NCBI GenBank assembly: GCA_027484105.1
Contig: JAIXUG010000004.1
Location: 248,001-312,000, forward strand
Direction of reading: 5' to 3'
Origin: Comamonadaceae bacterium
GTDB taxonomy: Bacteria; Pseudomonadota; Gammaproteobacteria; Burkholderiales; Burkholderiaceae_C
Length of the DNA: 64,000 nt
In this document: positions 54,658 through 62,846 of the stretch, one piece after another
How the letters are laid out: each line of letters begins with the position of its first letter
Position numbering within the stretch: the stretch's first letter is position 1
Program-made: the position numbers and the translations under genes
The notes under the pieces: model-generated
Seen by the model: only the letters and a program-made list of their open reading frames with translations
What the model was told of the DNA's origin: nothing
Databases searched by the model: none

Positions 54658-55011
54658 ATGGCCGCACAGGCAAAACCCGAGATGTGGCGCACCGAGGTGG
54701 CCGATGCGGTGGCCGTGCTGAATATTCCCGGCGCACTCCAACGCGCACGCAGCTTTGACATCGATGTGAGCTTGCTGGTGCGCGTGCCCGAAGACAACGC
54801 CGAGGTTTGGCACGAATTGGCTCTGGAGATTGACGGCCAGCGGCAGTGGCACAGGCGCATTGCCAGCAGCTGCCCGGGGCAAACCGACGGGCTGGATTAC
54901 CACTGCCGCGTGGTGCTCGAAGCCGGTTCTGCCTTGCGCATCCGCGCGGTGGCAGGCACCCTTGGCGCGGTGGTGCAGCGCCTGCTGATCGAGGCGCGCG
55001 AAGACCTGTAG
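54658..55011 (+). CDS. Conserved hypothetical protein (117 aa)
   Basis: I do not recognise this family. The protein is soluble, acidic, with strands alternating (FDIDVSLLVRV, WHELALEIDG, YHCRVVLEAGSALRIRAVAG), suggesting a mostly beta fold, and two cysteines (about 71 and 82). It begins 5 bp after the glutaredoxin-like gene, so the two are probably co-expressed and may work together. It ends 2 bp before the convergent DAO gene. Function unknown. Confidence 0.7.
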   Translation: MAAQAKPEMWRTEVADAVAVLNIPGALQRARSFDIDVSLLVRVPEDNAEVWHELALEIDGQRQWHRRIASSCPGQTDGLDYHCRVVLEAGSALRIRAVAGTLGAVVQRLLIEAREDL

Positions 55012-55013
55012 CC

Positions 55014-56183
55014 TCAGCCGATCACCGCCAACTCGCGCAGCGGGCGCTTTTGCACCAGGCGCTCAAAGCCCAACTCTTGCACGTCGATGGTGTGCGACTG
55101 CCCTTGCAGCATCCACTCGGCCAAGGCCAAACCAGCACCCGCCGCGTGCTGCATGCCATGGCCCGAAAAACCGTTGATGAAATGCAGGTTGTGAAGCTCT
55201 GGGTGCGGGCCGATCACGGCGTTGTGATCGAAGGTGTTCATCTCGTAATAACCCGCCCAAGCCCGCTCCACCCGCAGGGCTGTCAGCGCCGGGATGCGGT
55301 GTGCGAGTGAGGCCCATTGTTCGTCGTTCCACTCCGACCAATTGGGCTCCAGTGGCAGGTCGGGCTCGGTGTGCAAAGGTTCTGCGCCGGTGATCAAAAA
55401 ACGGCCCTCTGGGCGCAGCCACCAGCCTGTGGGGTCGATCAGCAAGGGGCATTGCGGCAGCGGCTCGGGGCATGAAAGAACGAAGACCGTGCGCCGCGCC
55501 GCCTCCACAGGCAAGTGCACCCCGGCCATGGCAGCCACTTGGCCAGCCCAAGGCCCTGCTGCATTCACCAGCTGCCCACAAGGCAAGCTGCCGCCGCTGG
55601 CGAGCCGCACCGCGGTGATTTGCGTGCCCGTGTGGTCCAGGCCCACCACCCGGTCGTGCAGGCGCTGCACACCTTGCGCCATGGCTTTCTTCAAAAACGC
55701 CTGGTGCAGGGCAGGGCCGTCAAACCATCCCTCGCCGCTCAGGCCCAAGCTGCCCAGCGCCACATCGTCCACGTTCAGCCAAGGGTAGCGCTGGCATAAG
55801 GCCTCGGGGCCCAGCAAAGCCACATCGGCTCCGGCTTGTTTTTGGATCTGGTGCGCGGTCTGCAGCGCGCCCACTTGGTCCGGTTGGGCCAGGTACAAGT
55901 AACCCGGCTCCTGCAAGCCCAGCGCCACCGGGTGTTCGGGCAGGCCCAGGTGCTGCTCGGCCTCACGCAAAAACGCGATACCGAATTGGCTCAGGCGGAT
56001 GTTGACGGGGCAGGTGAACTGCTGACGGATTGAGCTGGCCGACAGCGAGGACGAGGCTTTTTCGTAACGGGTGTCTGACTCGATGAGTGTGACGCGCAAG
56101 CCCGGATGCAAGCGGGTCAACCAATAGGCCGTGGCCGCGCCCATGACGCCGCTGCCGACGATCACCACATCGGCGTGGCTCAT
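55014..56183 (-). CDS. FAD-dependent amine/amino-acid oxidase (DAO family)
   Basis: Flavoenzyme of 389 aa related to sarcosine oxidase, D-amino-acid dehydrogenase and glycine oxidase. The N-terminal FAD site is VVIVGSGVMGAATAYWL, followed by SSSLSASSIRQQFTCP where sarcosine oxidases carry their FAD-linking region. The C terminus, VERAWAGYYEMNTFDHNAVIGP and FINGFSGHGMQHAAGAGLALAEW, covers the pyrophosphate-binding end. Start MSHADVVIV; the ATG overlaps the previous gene's stop (4 bp). With the OCD-type and RraA-like neighbours it suggests catabolism of an amino acid or opine. Confidence 0.9.
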   Translation of the reverse strand: MSHADVVIVGSGVMGAATAYWLTRLHPGLRVTLIESDTRYEKASSSLSASSIRQQFTCPVNIRLSQFGIAFLREAEQHLGLPEHPVALGLQEPGYLYLAQPDQVGALQTAHQIQKQAGADVALLGPEALCQRYPWLNVDDVALGSLGLSGEGWFDGPALHQAFLKKAMAQGVQRLHDRVVGLDHTGTQITAVRLASGGSLPCGQLVNAAGPWAGQVAAMAGVHLPVEAARRTVFVLSCPEPLPQCPLLIDPTGWWLRPEGRFLITGAEPLHTEPDLPLEPNWSEWNDEQWASLAHRIPALTALRVERAWAGYYEMNTFDHNAVIGPHPELHNLHFINGFSGHGMQHAAGAGLALAEWMLQGQSHTIDVQELGFERLVQKRPLRELAVIG

Positions 56184-57103
56184 GGCCGAGCGCCTTCGGC
56201 CAAAGCCGCGCGGTACACCAGGCGTGCTGCCACGGTGTCTTCCACCGCTTGGCCCAGTGATTTGAAAACGATGGTGGTGCCCGCAGGCGGCGGCGCCACG
56301 CGGCCGCACAAAATCTCGCCTATCTCTGCGGCGACGGTGGCGCCCGAGAGCATCACATCGCCCGATTCTTTTTCGGCCGCTTCACGCTGGTCGGCCACCA
56401 CCCAGTTGTTCATGGCCGCATCGTCCAGCTCACGCCAGGTGGGGCGGGGCGCGCCCACAGCGGCCACAAAGGCCCCGGGCTTGAGCCAGGCGCCTTGCAG
56501 CACCGGCTCGCTGGCATTGGTCACGGTGCACACGATGTCGGCCCCGCGCACCGCGGCTTCGGCGCTGGCACAAGCCACGCCACCGATGTCGCGCGCGCAC
56601 TGCTGCGCATTGCCTGCGTTGGGGCTCCACACCCGAATCTCAGACACCTCGCGGACCGCGCGCAGCATTTGCGCGTGGCTGCGCGCCAGCACGCCGCTGC
56701 CCAGCATGGCCACCACCTGCGGGGTGCGCGGTACCAGCGCGTCGGCCGCCACGGCCGAGGCCGCCGCCGTGCGCATGGCGGTGATGGTGTTGCCCTCCAT
56801 GACCGCCAGCGTCTGGCCCGTGGCCGGGTCCATCAGCACGATGGTGCTGAGCAAGGTGGGCAAGCCCTTTTGCGCGTTGCCCGGCACCAAGGTGATGAGT
56901 TTGGTGCTCAGGGCATCGCCCAACTGCGCGGGCTTCAAAAACAGCAGGCCATCGGCCGAGGCATCGCCCATGGGCATGACCATGCGCAGCGGCTGGACCA
57001 CCTGGCCCAGCGTCAAGGCCACCAGGGCTTCGCGCACAGCCTGGAGCAAATCGGGCACGCGCAGCAGTTCTTGCACGCGGGCTTCGTCAAAGTAGTGGAC
57101 CAT
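56180..57103 (-). CDS. Ornithine cyclodeaminase / mu-crystallin family protein
   Basis: NAD(P)-dependent 307-aa enzyme. The N-terminal substrate domain includes PLRMVMP and STKLITLVPGN with the Lys and Thr, GNTITAMRTAAASAVAA and the Rossmann motif VAMLGSGVLARSHAQML, then ADIVCTVTNASEPV. Family members are ornithine cyclodeaminase, alanine dehydrogenase, ketimine reductase or opine-type dehydrogenases. The start MVHYFDEARV is preceded by GGAG; an earlier in-frame ATG 33 codons upstream is not supported. Translationally coupled to the DAO gene by a 4-bp overlap. Confidence 0.88.
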   Translation of the reverse strand: MVHYFDEARVQELLRVPDLLQAVREALVALTLGQVVQPLRMVMPMGDASADGLLFLKPAQLGDALSTKLITLVPGNAQKGLPTLLSTIVLMDPATGQTLAVMEGNTITAMRTAAASAVAADALVPRTPQVVAMLGSGVLARSHAQMLRAVREVSEIRVWSPNAGNAQQCARDIGGVACASAEAAVRGADIVCTVTNASEPVLQGAWLKPGAFVAAVGAPRPTWRELDDAAMNNWVVADQREAAEKESGDVMLSGATVAAEIGEILCGRVAPPPAGTTIVFKSLGQAVEDTVAARLVYRAALAEGARP

Positions 57104-57125
57104 GGGGCTTCTCCAAAAAGGCGGT

Positions 57126-57692
57126 TCAACCCGATGCCGTGGCGTTTGCAGCGGTGCCCGCGGCATAAGCGGCTGTGGCCGCCACCACCTCAGCCACCTC
57201 AATATCGGCAGCAGTGAGGCCTGTGGGCAGCACGATCACGCCATCGGCATCGGCCACCAGATGGTCGCCCGGGGTGAAGGTCACGCCGCCAAAATGCACC
57301 GGCACATCGCGCTCCCCAGCACCGGTGCGGCTGCCGCGCTTGGGCATGGTGCCCAAGGCTTTGACGCCGATGTCGATCGCGTTCAGTTCGTTGGCGTCGC
57401 GCACCACACCATGAATCACCAAACCCGCCCAGCCATTGCGTGAAGCGAGTTCGGCCATCACATCGCCAAACAAGGCCCGAGCGATCGAGCCCCCGCCGTC
57501 GATCACCAACACCTGACCGTGCCCAGGCTGGCTCACGGTGTCACGCATCAGGCCGATGTCCTCAAAGCAGCGCAAGGTGCGCATCGGCCCGGTAAAAAAG
57601 CGGCGCAAACCGAAACTCTGAAAGAGCAGCGCACAGGCCTGCACATCCTCGCGTGCATCGCACAGGTCGGTGGTTTTGGGGGTGTCAGTCAA
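57126..57692 (-). CDS. RraA-like / HMG-type aldolase family protein
   Basis: A 188-aa protein of the RraA fold. The signature GHGQVLVIDGGGSIARALFGDVMAELASRNGWAGLVIHGVVRDANEL runs through residues 57-103, with the metal-binding Asp/Arg of catabolic class II aldolases. These cleave 4-hydroxy-4-methyl-2-oxoglutarate or decarboxylate oxaloacetate; true RraA inhibits RNase E. The catabolic context (Bug, DAO, OCD) favours an aldolase or decarboxylase. It overlaps the Bug gene upstream by 8 bp and precedes the OCD gene by 22 bp. Confidence 0.86.
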   Translation of the reverse strand: MTDTPKTTDLCDAREDVQACALLFQSFGLRRFFTGPMRTLRCFEDIGLMRDTVSQPGHGQVLVIDGGGSIARALFGDVMAELASRNGWAGLVIHGVVRDANELNAIDIGVKALGTMPKRGSRTGAGERDVPVHFGGVTFTPGDHLVADADGVIVLPTGLTAADIEVAEVVAATAAYAAGTAANATASG

Positions 57693-58653
57693 TTTGTGCG
57701 CCCGATTCTTTCACCACCACGGCCCACTTGGCCAGGTCGCGTTTGAGCATGTTGGCGAACTCGGCCGGTTGGGTGATCAACACATCGGCCCCTTGCGCAT
57801 TGAAACGCTCAATCACGTCTTTGTTTTTCAGGATGTCTTGCACGTCCTGGTTGATGCGCCGAACCACGGCAGCTGGTGTCTTGGCGGGTGCAAACAGGCC
57901 AAACCAAGGCGAGACATCGAATTCCCTGAAGCCCGATTCGGCGATGCTGGGAATTTGGGGGAAGTTGCTCGAACGCACCGCGCTCGTCACGGCCACTGGG
58001 CGCAGTGTCCCGGCCTTGATCGCGCCCGAGACCGAGGGCAGGCTGGTGAAGACCATGTTGATCTGTCCGCCCATCAGGTCTTGCATGGCGGGGGCTGCGC
58101 CCCGGTAGGGAATGTGCTCGAGTTTGGTTTTGGCTGCGGCATTGAACATGACGCCCAACAAGTGGTTGACCGAACCATTGCCCGCCGAGCCAAAGGTCAA
58201 AGGCGCACGGGTGCCTTGCTCGGCCAAATCCTTGATGGTTTTGATTGGCGAGTCGGGCCGCACCACCAAGACAAAAGGCAAAGTGGCCAGCGTGGCCACA
58301 GGCTCAAAATCTTTTTCCGGGTCAAAGGGCAGTTTTTTGTACAAGGCAGGGTTGATGGCGTGCGAACCCGCGTAACTCATCAGCAAAGTGTGACCGTCCG
58401 CTGCGGCCTGGGCCACATGCTCCATGCCCACGTTGCCACCTGCGCCCGCGCGGTTTTCGACCACCACCGACTGGCCCCATTTTTCGCTGAGCCTTTGCGC
58501 CATGATGCGCGCCAGTGCGTCGGATGCGCCGCCCGGTGTTTGTGGCACCACGATGCGCACAGGGCGTGACAAGAATTCTTGGGCCAGCACTGCGCCCTGC
58601 GTCAGACAAAGACCCAAAGACAGGGCCCAAATTTTTAAACCGCGTGCGATCAT
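57685..58653 (-). CDS. Bug-family tripartite tricarboxylate transporter receptor
   Basis: Exported solute receptor of 322 aa with signal peptide (IWALSLGLCLTQGAVLAQ), then RPVRIVVPQTPGGASDALAR, VVVENRAGAGGNVGMEH and LMSYAGSHAINPALYKKLP. The start at 58653 gives a normal signal peptide; a further upstream ATG would run across the divergent dioxygenase promoter. It heads the operon Bug-RraA-OCD-DAO on the minus strand and should bring in the carboxylate they degrade. No TctAB genes are near. Confidence 0.9.
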   Translation of the reverse strand: MIARGLKIWALSLGLCLTQGAVLAQEFLSRPVRIVVPQTPGGASDALARIMAQRLSEKWGQSVVVENRAGAGGNVGMEHVAQAAADGHTLLMSYAGSHAINPALYKKLPFDPEKDFEPVATLATLPFVLVVRPDSPIKTIKDLAEQGTRAPLTFGSAGNGSVNHLLGVMFNAAAKTKLEHIPYRGAAPAMQDLMGGQINMVFTSLPSVSGAIKAGTLRPVAVTSAVRSSNFPQIPSIAESGFREFDVSPWFGLFAPAKTPAAVVRRINQDVQDILKNKDVIERFNAQGADVLITQPAEFANMLKRDLAKWAVVVKESGAQID

Positions 58654-58703
58654 TTCAGCTCCAATGAAAAAGTGCCTCAGAATGACACAAGGCAAGGGCC
58701 CCG

Positions 58704-58723
58704 CTTGTCTCACGTTAGACAAG
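58704..58723. promoter_or_regulatory. Near-perfect 20-bp inverted repeat between Bug and TauD genes
   Basis: CTTGTCT-CACGTT-AGACAAG: seven-base arms around an ACGT centre, with only one non-matching pair. It lies in the 104-bp divergent region, 50 bp from the Bug start and 34 bp from the dioxygenase start. Probably an operator serving both directions; no regulator gene is nearby. Confidence 0.6.
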
Positions 58724-58757
58724 GCCCAGGCCCGCACAGCCCAAGGCCTGTGACACA

Positions 58758-59591
58758 ATGAAAAGCATGATGATTCGTCGAATTGCAGGTGCCCTGGGCG
58801 CCGAGCTGCACGGGGTTGATTTGACCCAAACTTTGAGTGGTGCGCAGCAACGCGAGATCCGCGATGCCTTGTTGCAAAACCAGGTCATTTTCTTCCGCGA
58901 CCAAGACCTCTCCCCTGAGCAATTCATGGCCTTTGCACAAACGCTGGGCCAGCCGATTGAGTACCCCTTTGTCAAAGGTCTGGAGGGTTTCCCGTGTGTG
59001 ATCGAGGTCAAAAAACTCGAGCACGAAAAAGTCAACTTTGGGGGGATCTGGCACTCCGACACCACCTACCTGCCCCAGCCCCCCATGGGCTCGATGCTCT
59101 TGGCCAAAGAAATCCCACCGTATGGCGGGGACACACTGTTTGCCAACCAGTATTTGGCCTGGGAGGCCCTGTCGGACACCATGCAACGCTTGCTCGATGG
59201 GCTGGTGGGCATCAGCAGCTCGGCCAAAGCCGATGTCTCCAAAACCCGAGAAGACCGCATCAAATCGGATGGCAAGGACAGCGCGCCCCAAGCGCATTTG
59301 GCCCACCACCCCCTGGTGCGCACGCACCCTGAAACCGGGCGCAAGGCGCTGTATGTCAATGTGGCGCACACCGCGGGCATCGTGGGCATGACCGACGCCG
59401 AAAGCGCGCCTTTGCTCAACTTTTTGTTCCAGCACCAGGTCAAGCCCGAGTTCACCTGCCGCTTCGTTTGGCAGCCCCATTCGCTGGCGGTTTGGGACAA
59501 CCGCTGCACGCAACACAACCCGGTCAACGATTACCATGGTTTTCGGCGGGTCATGCACCGCATCACACTGGAGGGCGACACGCCCCGCTGA
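58758..59591 (+). CDS. TauD/TfdA-family 2-oxoglutarate-dependent dioxygenase
   Basis: Fe(II)/2-oxoglutarate oxygenase of 277 aa. The facial triad is His99-x-Asp101 in IWHSDTTY and His253 in CTQHNPVNDYHG, and Arg264 in GFRRVMHR binds 2-oxoglutarate. Relatives oxidise taurine, 2,4-D, alkyl sulfates, hydroxylated amino acids or quaternary amines. Being divergent from the Bug-RraA-OCD-DAO operon and sharing an operator with it, it may catalyse the first hydroxylation of that pathway. ATG at 58758, with further ATGs at codons 4 and 5. Confidence 0.92.
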   Translation: MKSMMIRRIAGALGAELHGVDLTQTLSGAQQREIRDALLQNQVIFFRDQDLSPEQFMAFAQTLGQPIEYPFVKGLEGFPCVIEVKKLEHEKVNFGGIWHSDTTYLPQPPMGSMLLAKEIPPYGGDTLFANQYLAWEALSDTMQRLLDGLVGISSSAKADVSKTREDRIKSDGKDSAPQAHLAHHPLVRTHPETGRKALYVNVAHTAGIVGMTDAESAPLLNFLFQHQVKPEFTCRFVWQPHSLAVWDNRCTQHNPVNDYHGFRRVMHRITLEGDTPR

Positions 59592-59631
59592 GCGAAAATA
59601 GCGCCAACTTTTTCCAGGTCCAGGAGCCGGT

Positions 59632-60210
59632 GTGAAATTCAAGATGTCGGAGAAATCCCTGTTCGCGGTGTTGTTGCGTTCACCGTGGTGGATCAGCTTC
59701 CTGTTGGTGGCGGTGATCGCCTTGTTGGCCGGTGCCTTGTTGCCCAAGGAATATGCCGGTGTGGGCATGCTGGGTGGCTTTCCCTTTTTTGTCATTGGCT
59801 GCATGGCCATGTGGCGCCAGCGCAATTTGCCCAGTGCCGCAGAGGTCGAAAAAGGCATGAGCATGCTCTCGAGCATTGGATGGCGCGACTTTTCAGCCTT
59901 GCTCGAGACCGCATTCACCCGCCAGGGCTACACCGTCAAGCACCTCAATGGCGCTGCCGACATGCAACTGGAAAAAAGGGGCGTGCTGACTGTGGTCAGT
60001 GCCAAGCGCTGGAAAGCGGCCGCCTTGGGGGTGGAGTCCTTGCGTGAATTGGTGGCGGCCCGCGATGCCCTCGAGGCCCGCAATTGTGTGTGCATCACTC
60101 TGGGCCAAGTCAGCGCCAAAGCCAATGAATACGCCGAACAAAACCGCATCACGCTCATCTCGGATGCCGACTTGGTCGCGCTCACGGCCAAAACCATCAA
60201 AATCTTGTGA
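59632..60210 (+). CDS. Membrane-anchored Mrr-like (restriction endonuclease fold) protein
   Basis: A 192-aa protein starting with GTG. Two hydrophobic helices (about 19-38 and 44-61) precede a soluble domain resembling the Mrr catalytic domain: WRDFSALLETAFTRQGYTVK, then GAADMQLEKRGVLTVVSAKRWKAAALGVESLREL. The expected D...QxK nuclease motif here reads D (in AADMQ) and SAK, so the Gln is replaced by Ser. Whether it still cuts nucleic acid is unclear. It follows the dioxygenase by 40 bp but looks unrelated to it. Confidence 0.78.
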   Translation: MKFKMSEKSLFAVLLRSPWWISFLLVAVIALLAGALLPKEYAGVGMLGGFPFFVIGCMAMWRQRNLPSAAEVEKGMSMLSSIGWRDFSALLETAFTRQGYTVKHLNGAADMQLEKRGVLTVVSAKRWKAAALGVESLRELVAARDALEARNCVCITLGQVSAKANEYAEQNRITLISDADLVALTAKTIKIL

Positions 60211-60222
60211 GGCCTTGGCGCC

Positions 60223-60645
60223 ATGACCTTTGAAAGCCCCGTGCTCAATGCCCAGGATTTGCTTGCCTTGGCACAGCGCCACCCCCCCAAAAATTGCCAG
60301 TGTTTGCTGGGGCCTTGTGCGGGTTGGGAAAGCCTGGGCGCTGGGCGTTGGCCCGAGGGTGACATGCGCAAGCTGGGCACCTTGCGTGCCACGCTGGGTG
60401 CCGATGGCGCCCCCTTGGCCGAACCCAGCTTTGCAGAATTTCACCCGGACGGCACGCGTTACGAATTAGCCGATGCGCCCATTGCGCCCTTGTTTTTTCC
60501 GTACAACCGCTGCGACGTTTTTGCCTGCGGCCAATGTGAGCGGGTGCTGCTCCGGTACACCGAATTCGGGGGCTATTACGTTGACCAACGCGTTCGGGTG
60601 CTCAGCCCCGAACGGGTGGTCGATGCGCCACTGCCGGACGAATGA
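60223..60645 (+). CDS. Hypothetical protein with paired cysteines (140 aa)
   Basis: I do not recognise a family. The soluble protein has cysteines in NCQCLLGPC near residue 25 and in RCDVFACGQCERVLLRY near residue 98, which could bind a metal. The C-terminal half, GGYYVDQRVRVLSPE, looks like a beta structure. It begins 12 bp after the Mrr-like gene and converges with a Bug gene 28 bp away. Coding potential is supported by the fit between the two plus-strand neighbours and an ATG with a purine-rich leader. Confidence 0.65.
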   Translation: MTFESPVLNAQDLLALAQRHPPKNCQCLLGPCAGWESLGAGRWPEGDMRKLGTLRATLGADGAPLAEPSFAEFHPDGTRYELADAPIAPLFFPYNRCDVFACGQCERVLLRYTEFGGYYVDQRVRVLSPERVVDAPLPDE

Positions 60646-60673
60646 CGGTGGCTTGATGGTGGCCTGATGGCGA

Positions 60674-61642
60674 TCAGTCTGGCTTGATCCCGTTTTCACG
60701 CACCACTTTGGCCCAGGTGTCGATTTGGCCATCGATGAAGGTCTTGGCGCGTTCCACACTGCCCCCTGCAATGCTGATGCCTTGCGCCTCCAGGCGCTTG
60801 GACACCTCGGGGTTGCTCAGTGCCTTGTTCAACTCTTCGTTCATGCGCTTGACGATGTCGGGCGGTGTTTTGGCTGAGGCCAACAAGGCCCACCAGGCCG
60901 GTGCTTCAAAACCTGGAAAACCAGCTTCGGCAATGGTGGGCACATCGGGGAATTCGGCCACCCGTTTGGACGAGGTCACCGCCAAAGGGCGCAGGCGTTT
61001 GCTGTCGATGTGCGGTTTGTTCAAGAACACCGTGCCAATGCTCAGGGGGATGTGACCGGCAATGGCGTCGTTCATCAACGGACCGCCGCCCTTGAAGGGC
61101 ACATGGTTGAACTCCAGCCCCCCATTCTTGGCCATCAAGGTCATGGCCAAATGGCCCAAGCTGCCGTTGCCAATCGAGCCGTAAGCCACGTTCTTTTTGG
61201 CCTTGGCCGCGGCCACCACATCGCCAAAACTTTTGTATTCGCTGGCCGCGTGGGTGGTGAGCATCATGGCCGACGTGCCCACCAGCACCAGGGGCACCAA
61301 GTCACGCTTGCTGTCGTAAGGCATGTTGGGCATCAAACTTTGGTTCACGCCATGGGTGTCAAACACCACCGCAAAGGTGTAGCCATCCGCGGGTGCGCTG
61401 AGCACGCCGGCGGTGCCAATCACGCCGGATGCGCCGCCCCTGTTTTCCACCACCACACTTTGGCCCAGTTGCTGTGACAAGGGGCCCGACAAAATGCGCG
61501 CCACTTGGTCAACCGAGCCGCCGGGCGGAAAGACCGCGACCAATTTGATCGGCTGTTTGGTCGGCCAGGCTTGCGCCCAACTCATCATTGGCATGCACGT
61601 CACCAAAGCGGCGCAGACTGCGCGGGTCATCCAGTTTTTCAT
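60674..61642 (-). CDS. Bug-family tripartite tricarboxylate transporter receptor
   Basis: Third Bug receptor of the window, 322 aa. The signal peptide is rich in Met/Ala and ends SWAQ, followed by WPTKQPIKLVAVFPPGGSVDQVAR and VVVENRGGASGVIGTAG, which forms the carboxylate-binding loop. The ATG at 61642 has GAAGG eight bases upstream; an ATG five codons earlier is weaker. The cyclase-family hydrolase gene upstream on the same strand ends 106 bp before it, so the two may form an operon for uptake and hydrolysis of one compound. Confidence 0.9.
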   Translation of the reverse strand: MKNWMTRAVCAALVTCMPMMSWAQAWPTKQPIKLVAVFPPGGSVDQVARILSGPLSQQLGQSVVVENRGGASGVIGTAGVLSAPADGYTFAVVFDTHGVNQSLMPNMPYDSKRDLVPLVLVGTSAMMLTTHAASEYKSFGDVVAAAKAKKNVAYGSIGNGSLGHLAMTLMAKNGGLEFNHVPFKGGGPLMNDAIAGHIPLSIGTVFLNKPHIDSKRLRPLAVTSSKRVAEFPDVPTIAEAGFPGFEAPAWWALLASAKTPPDIVKRMNEELNKALSNPEVSKRLEAQGISIAGGSVERAKTFIDGQIDTWAKVVRENGIKPD

Positions 61643-61747
61643 GGTCGAGGCCTTCAAATGTCAAAAACACCAGTATGGCGGCATGTGGTCTGTCTGGGCT
61701 TTAGCGCAAACCCTGAACAAACCGTTGTCCTGGCTCGGTGGGTGGGC

Positions 61748-62809
61748 TCAGACCGTGGCAATCGGCGTGGCTGGCGAGCCGATCGCACCAGGCAAGCGCA
61801 AGGGTGGGGCGGTGAGCAAAAACCGCGAGCGTTGGTGCTGACGCAACCAATGGGCCAAAGGGGTCAGGTGCCAGATCTCGCCCAAGTGCACCCCCAGCTT
61901 GAACAGGCAATGCTCGTGCAAGGGCAAGGCGGCGCAGCTGCCGGGGCGGGGTGTGGCTGGCAAACCTTCGACCGCGTAGTTGTCTGCGATCAGCGCCACC
62001 AGGCCCGAGTCGGTGATCCATTGCAGCAAGCGTTCGTCGCGCCCCTCCAGCACGGCGCATGAATTTTCCACCGCGTGGGGGTCGGGCTGCTTGTTCATCT
62101 CCAGCAGCATTTGCGCAAAACCCGTGTGCAGGCACACCATGTCGCCGGGCTCGACCACCACCCCGTCTTTTTTCATGATGTCCATCAGCACGTCGTAGCC
62201 CACCCGCACCCGTTCTCGCCCCAAATGGGCGTGCAGATCGATCATCACAGCGCGCCCTTGCACGCAGCGCTCGGACATTTTTTCGATGCCCAGGGCTTTG
62301 GCGCTGGAAGTGGATTCACGCGCAATGTCAGGAAAGCCAAAAATCCCTGCGCCTGCGCCGCTGCTCGGGCCCTGCACGTCGGTGCCCGCGCGAAAGCCGT
62401 TGTAATAGACCGGTTCGGGCACGCCATCGCCGTTGGCGTCGAACATCGAGCCCACATGGGCCAGGCTGTCCCATTGGGTGCTGTACTGCAAATGAATGAT
62501 CACCAGATCGTCGCAAACCACGTCGGTGCAGCTGGGGTCGTCGCACCACAGTTGGTAGTTCATGTTGGGCTTGCCCTCGCGCAGGGTGGGGCGCAGCACA
62601 GGCGGTTGGCGCCTGGGGTTGAGCACATTGCCGCCCGGAAAATCCAGTGGCAGGCTCAGGTTGAAGGTCTGCCCTGTGTGCACCTCGCGCATGCCTTGCA
62701 GCACTTTGTCGGGCGTCAAGAGGTTCATGCGGCCCCATTGGTCGTCCGGGCCGAAGTCGCCCCAATTCGAGCCCGGAGGGCGTTGTTTCCAGCGGGGGGA
62801 TGAAGACAT
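61748..62809 (-). CDS. Cyclase-family protein (kynurenine formamidase-like)
   Basis: A 353-aa metal-dependent hydrolase of the COG1878 cyclase family. The motif that binds metal in kynurenine formamidase (HxGTHxD) is seen as SLAHVGSMFDANGD, so the second His is replaced. Other features are VMIDLHAHLGRERV with extra histidines, MVCLHTGF, and the C-terminal LPLHEHCLFKLGVHLGEIW. The start MSSSPRWKQRP has AGGAG directly upstream. The substrate is unknown; the gene next to it encodes a Bug receptor. Confidence 0.88.
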   Translation of the reverse strand: MSSSPRWKQRPPGSNWGDFGPDDQWGRMNLLTPDKVLQGMREVHTGQTFNLSLPLDFPGGNVLNPRRQPPVLRPTLREGKPNMNYQLWCDDPSCTDVVCDDLVIIHLQYSTQWDSLAHVGSMFDANGDGVPEPVYYNGFRAGTDVQGPSSGAGAGIFGFPDIARESTSSAKALGIEKMSERCVQGRAVMIDLHAHLGRERVRVGYDVLMDIMKKDGVVVEPGDMVCLHTGFAQMLLEMNKQPDPHAVENSCAVLEGRDERLLQWITDSGLVALIADNYAVEGLPATPRPGSCAALPLHEHCLFKLGVHLGEIWHLTPLAHWLRQHQRSRFLLTAPPLRLPGAIGSPATPIATV

Positions 62810-62846
62810 GCAGGGCTCCTGGTGTGGGGCATGGCCCCGTGTTGAA

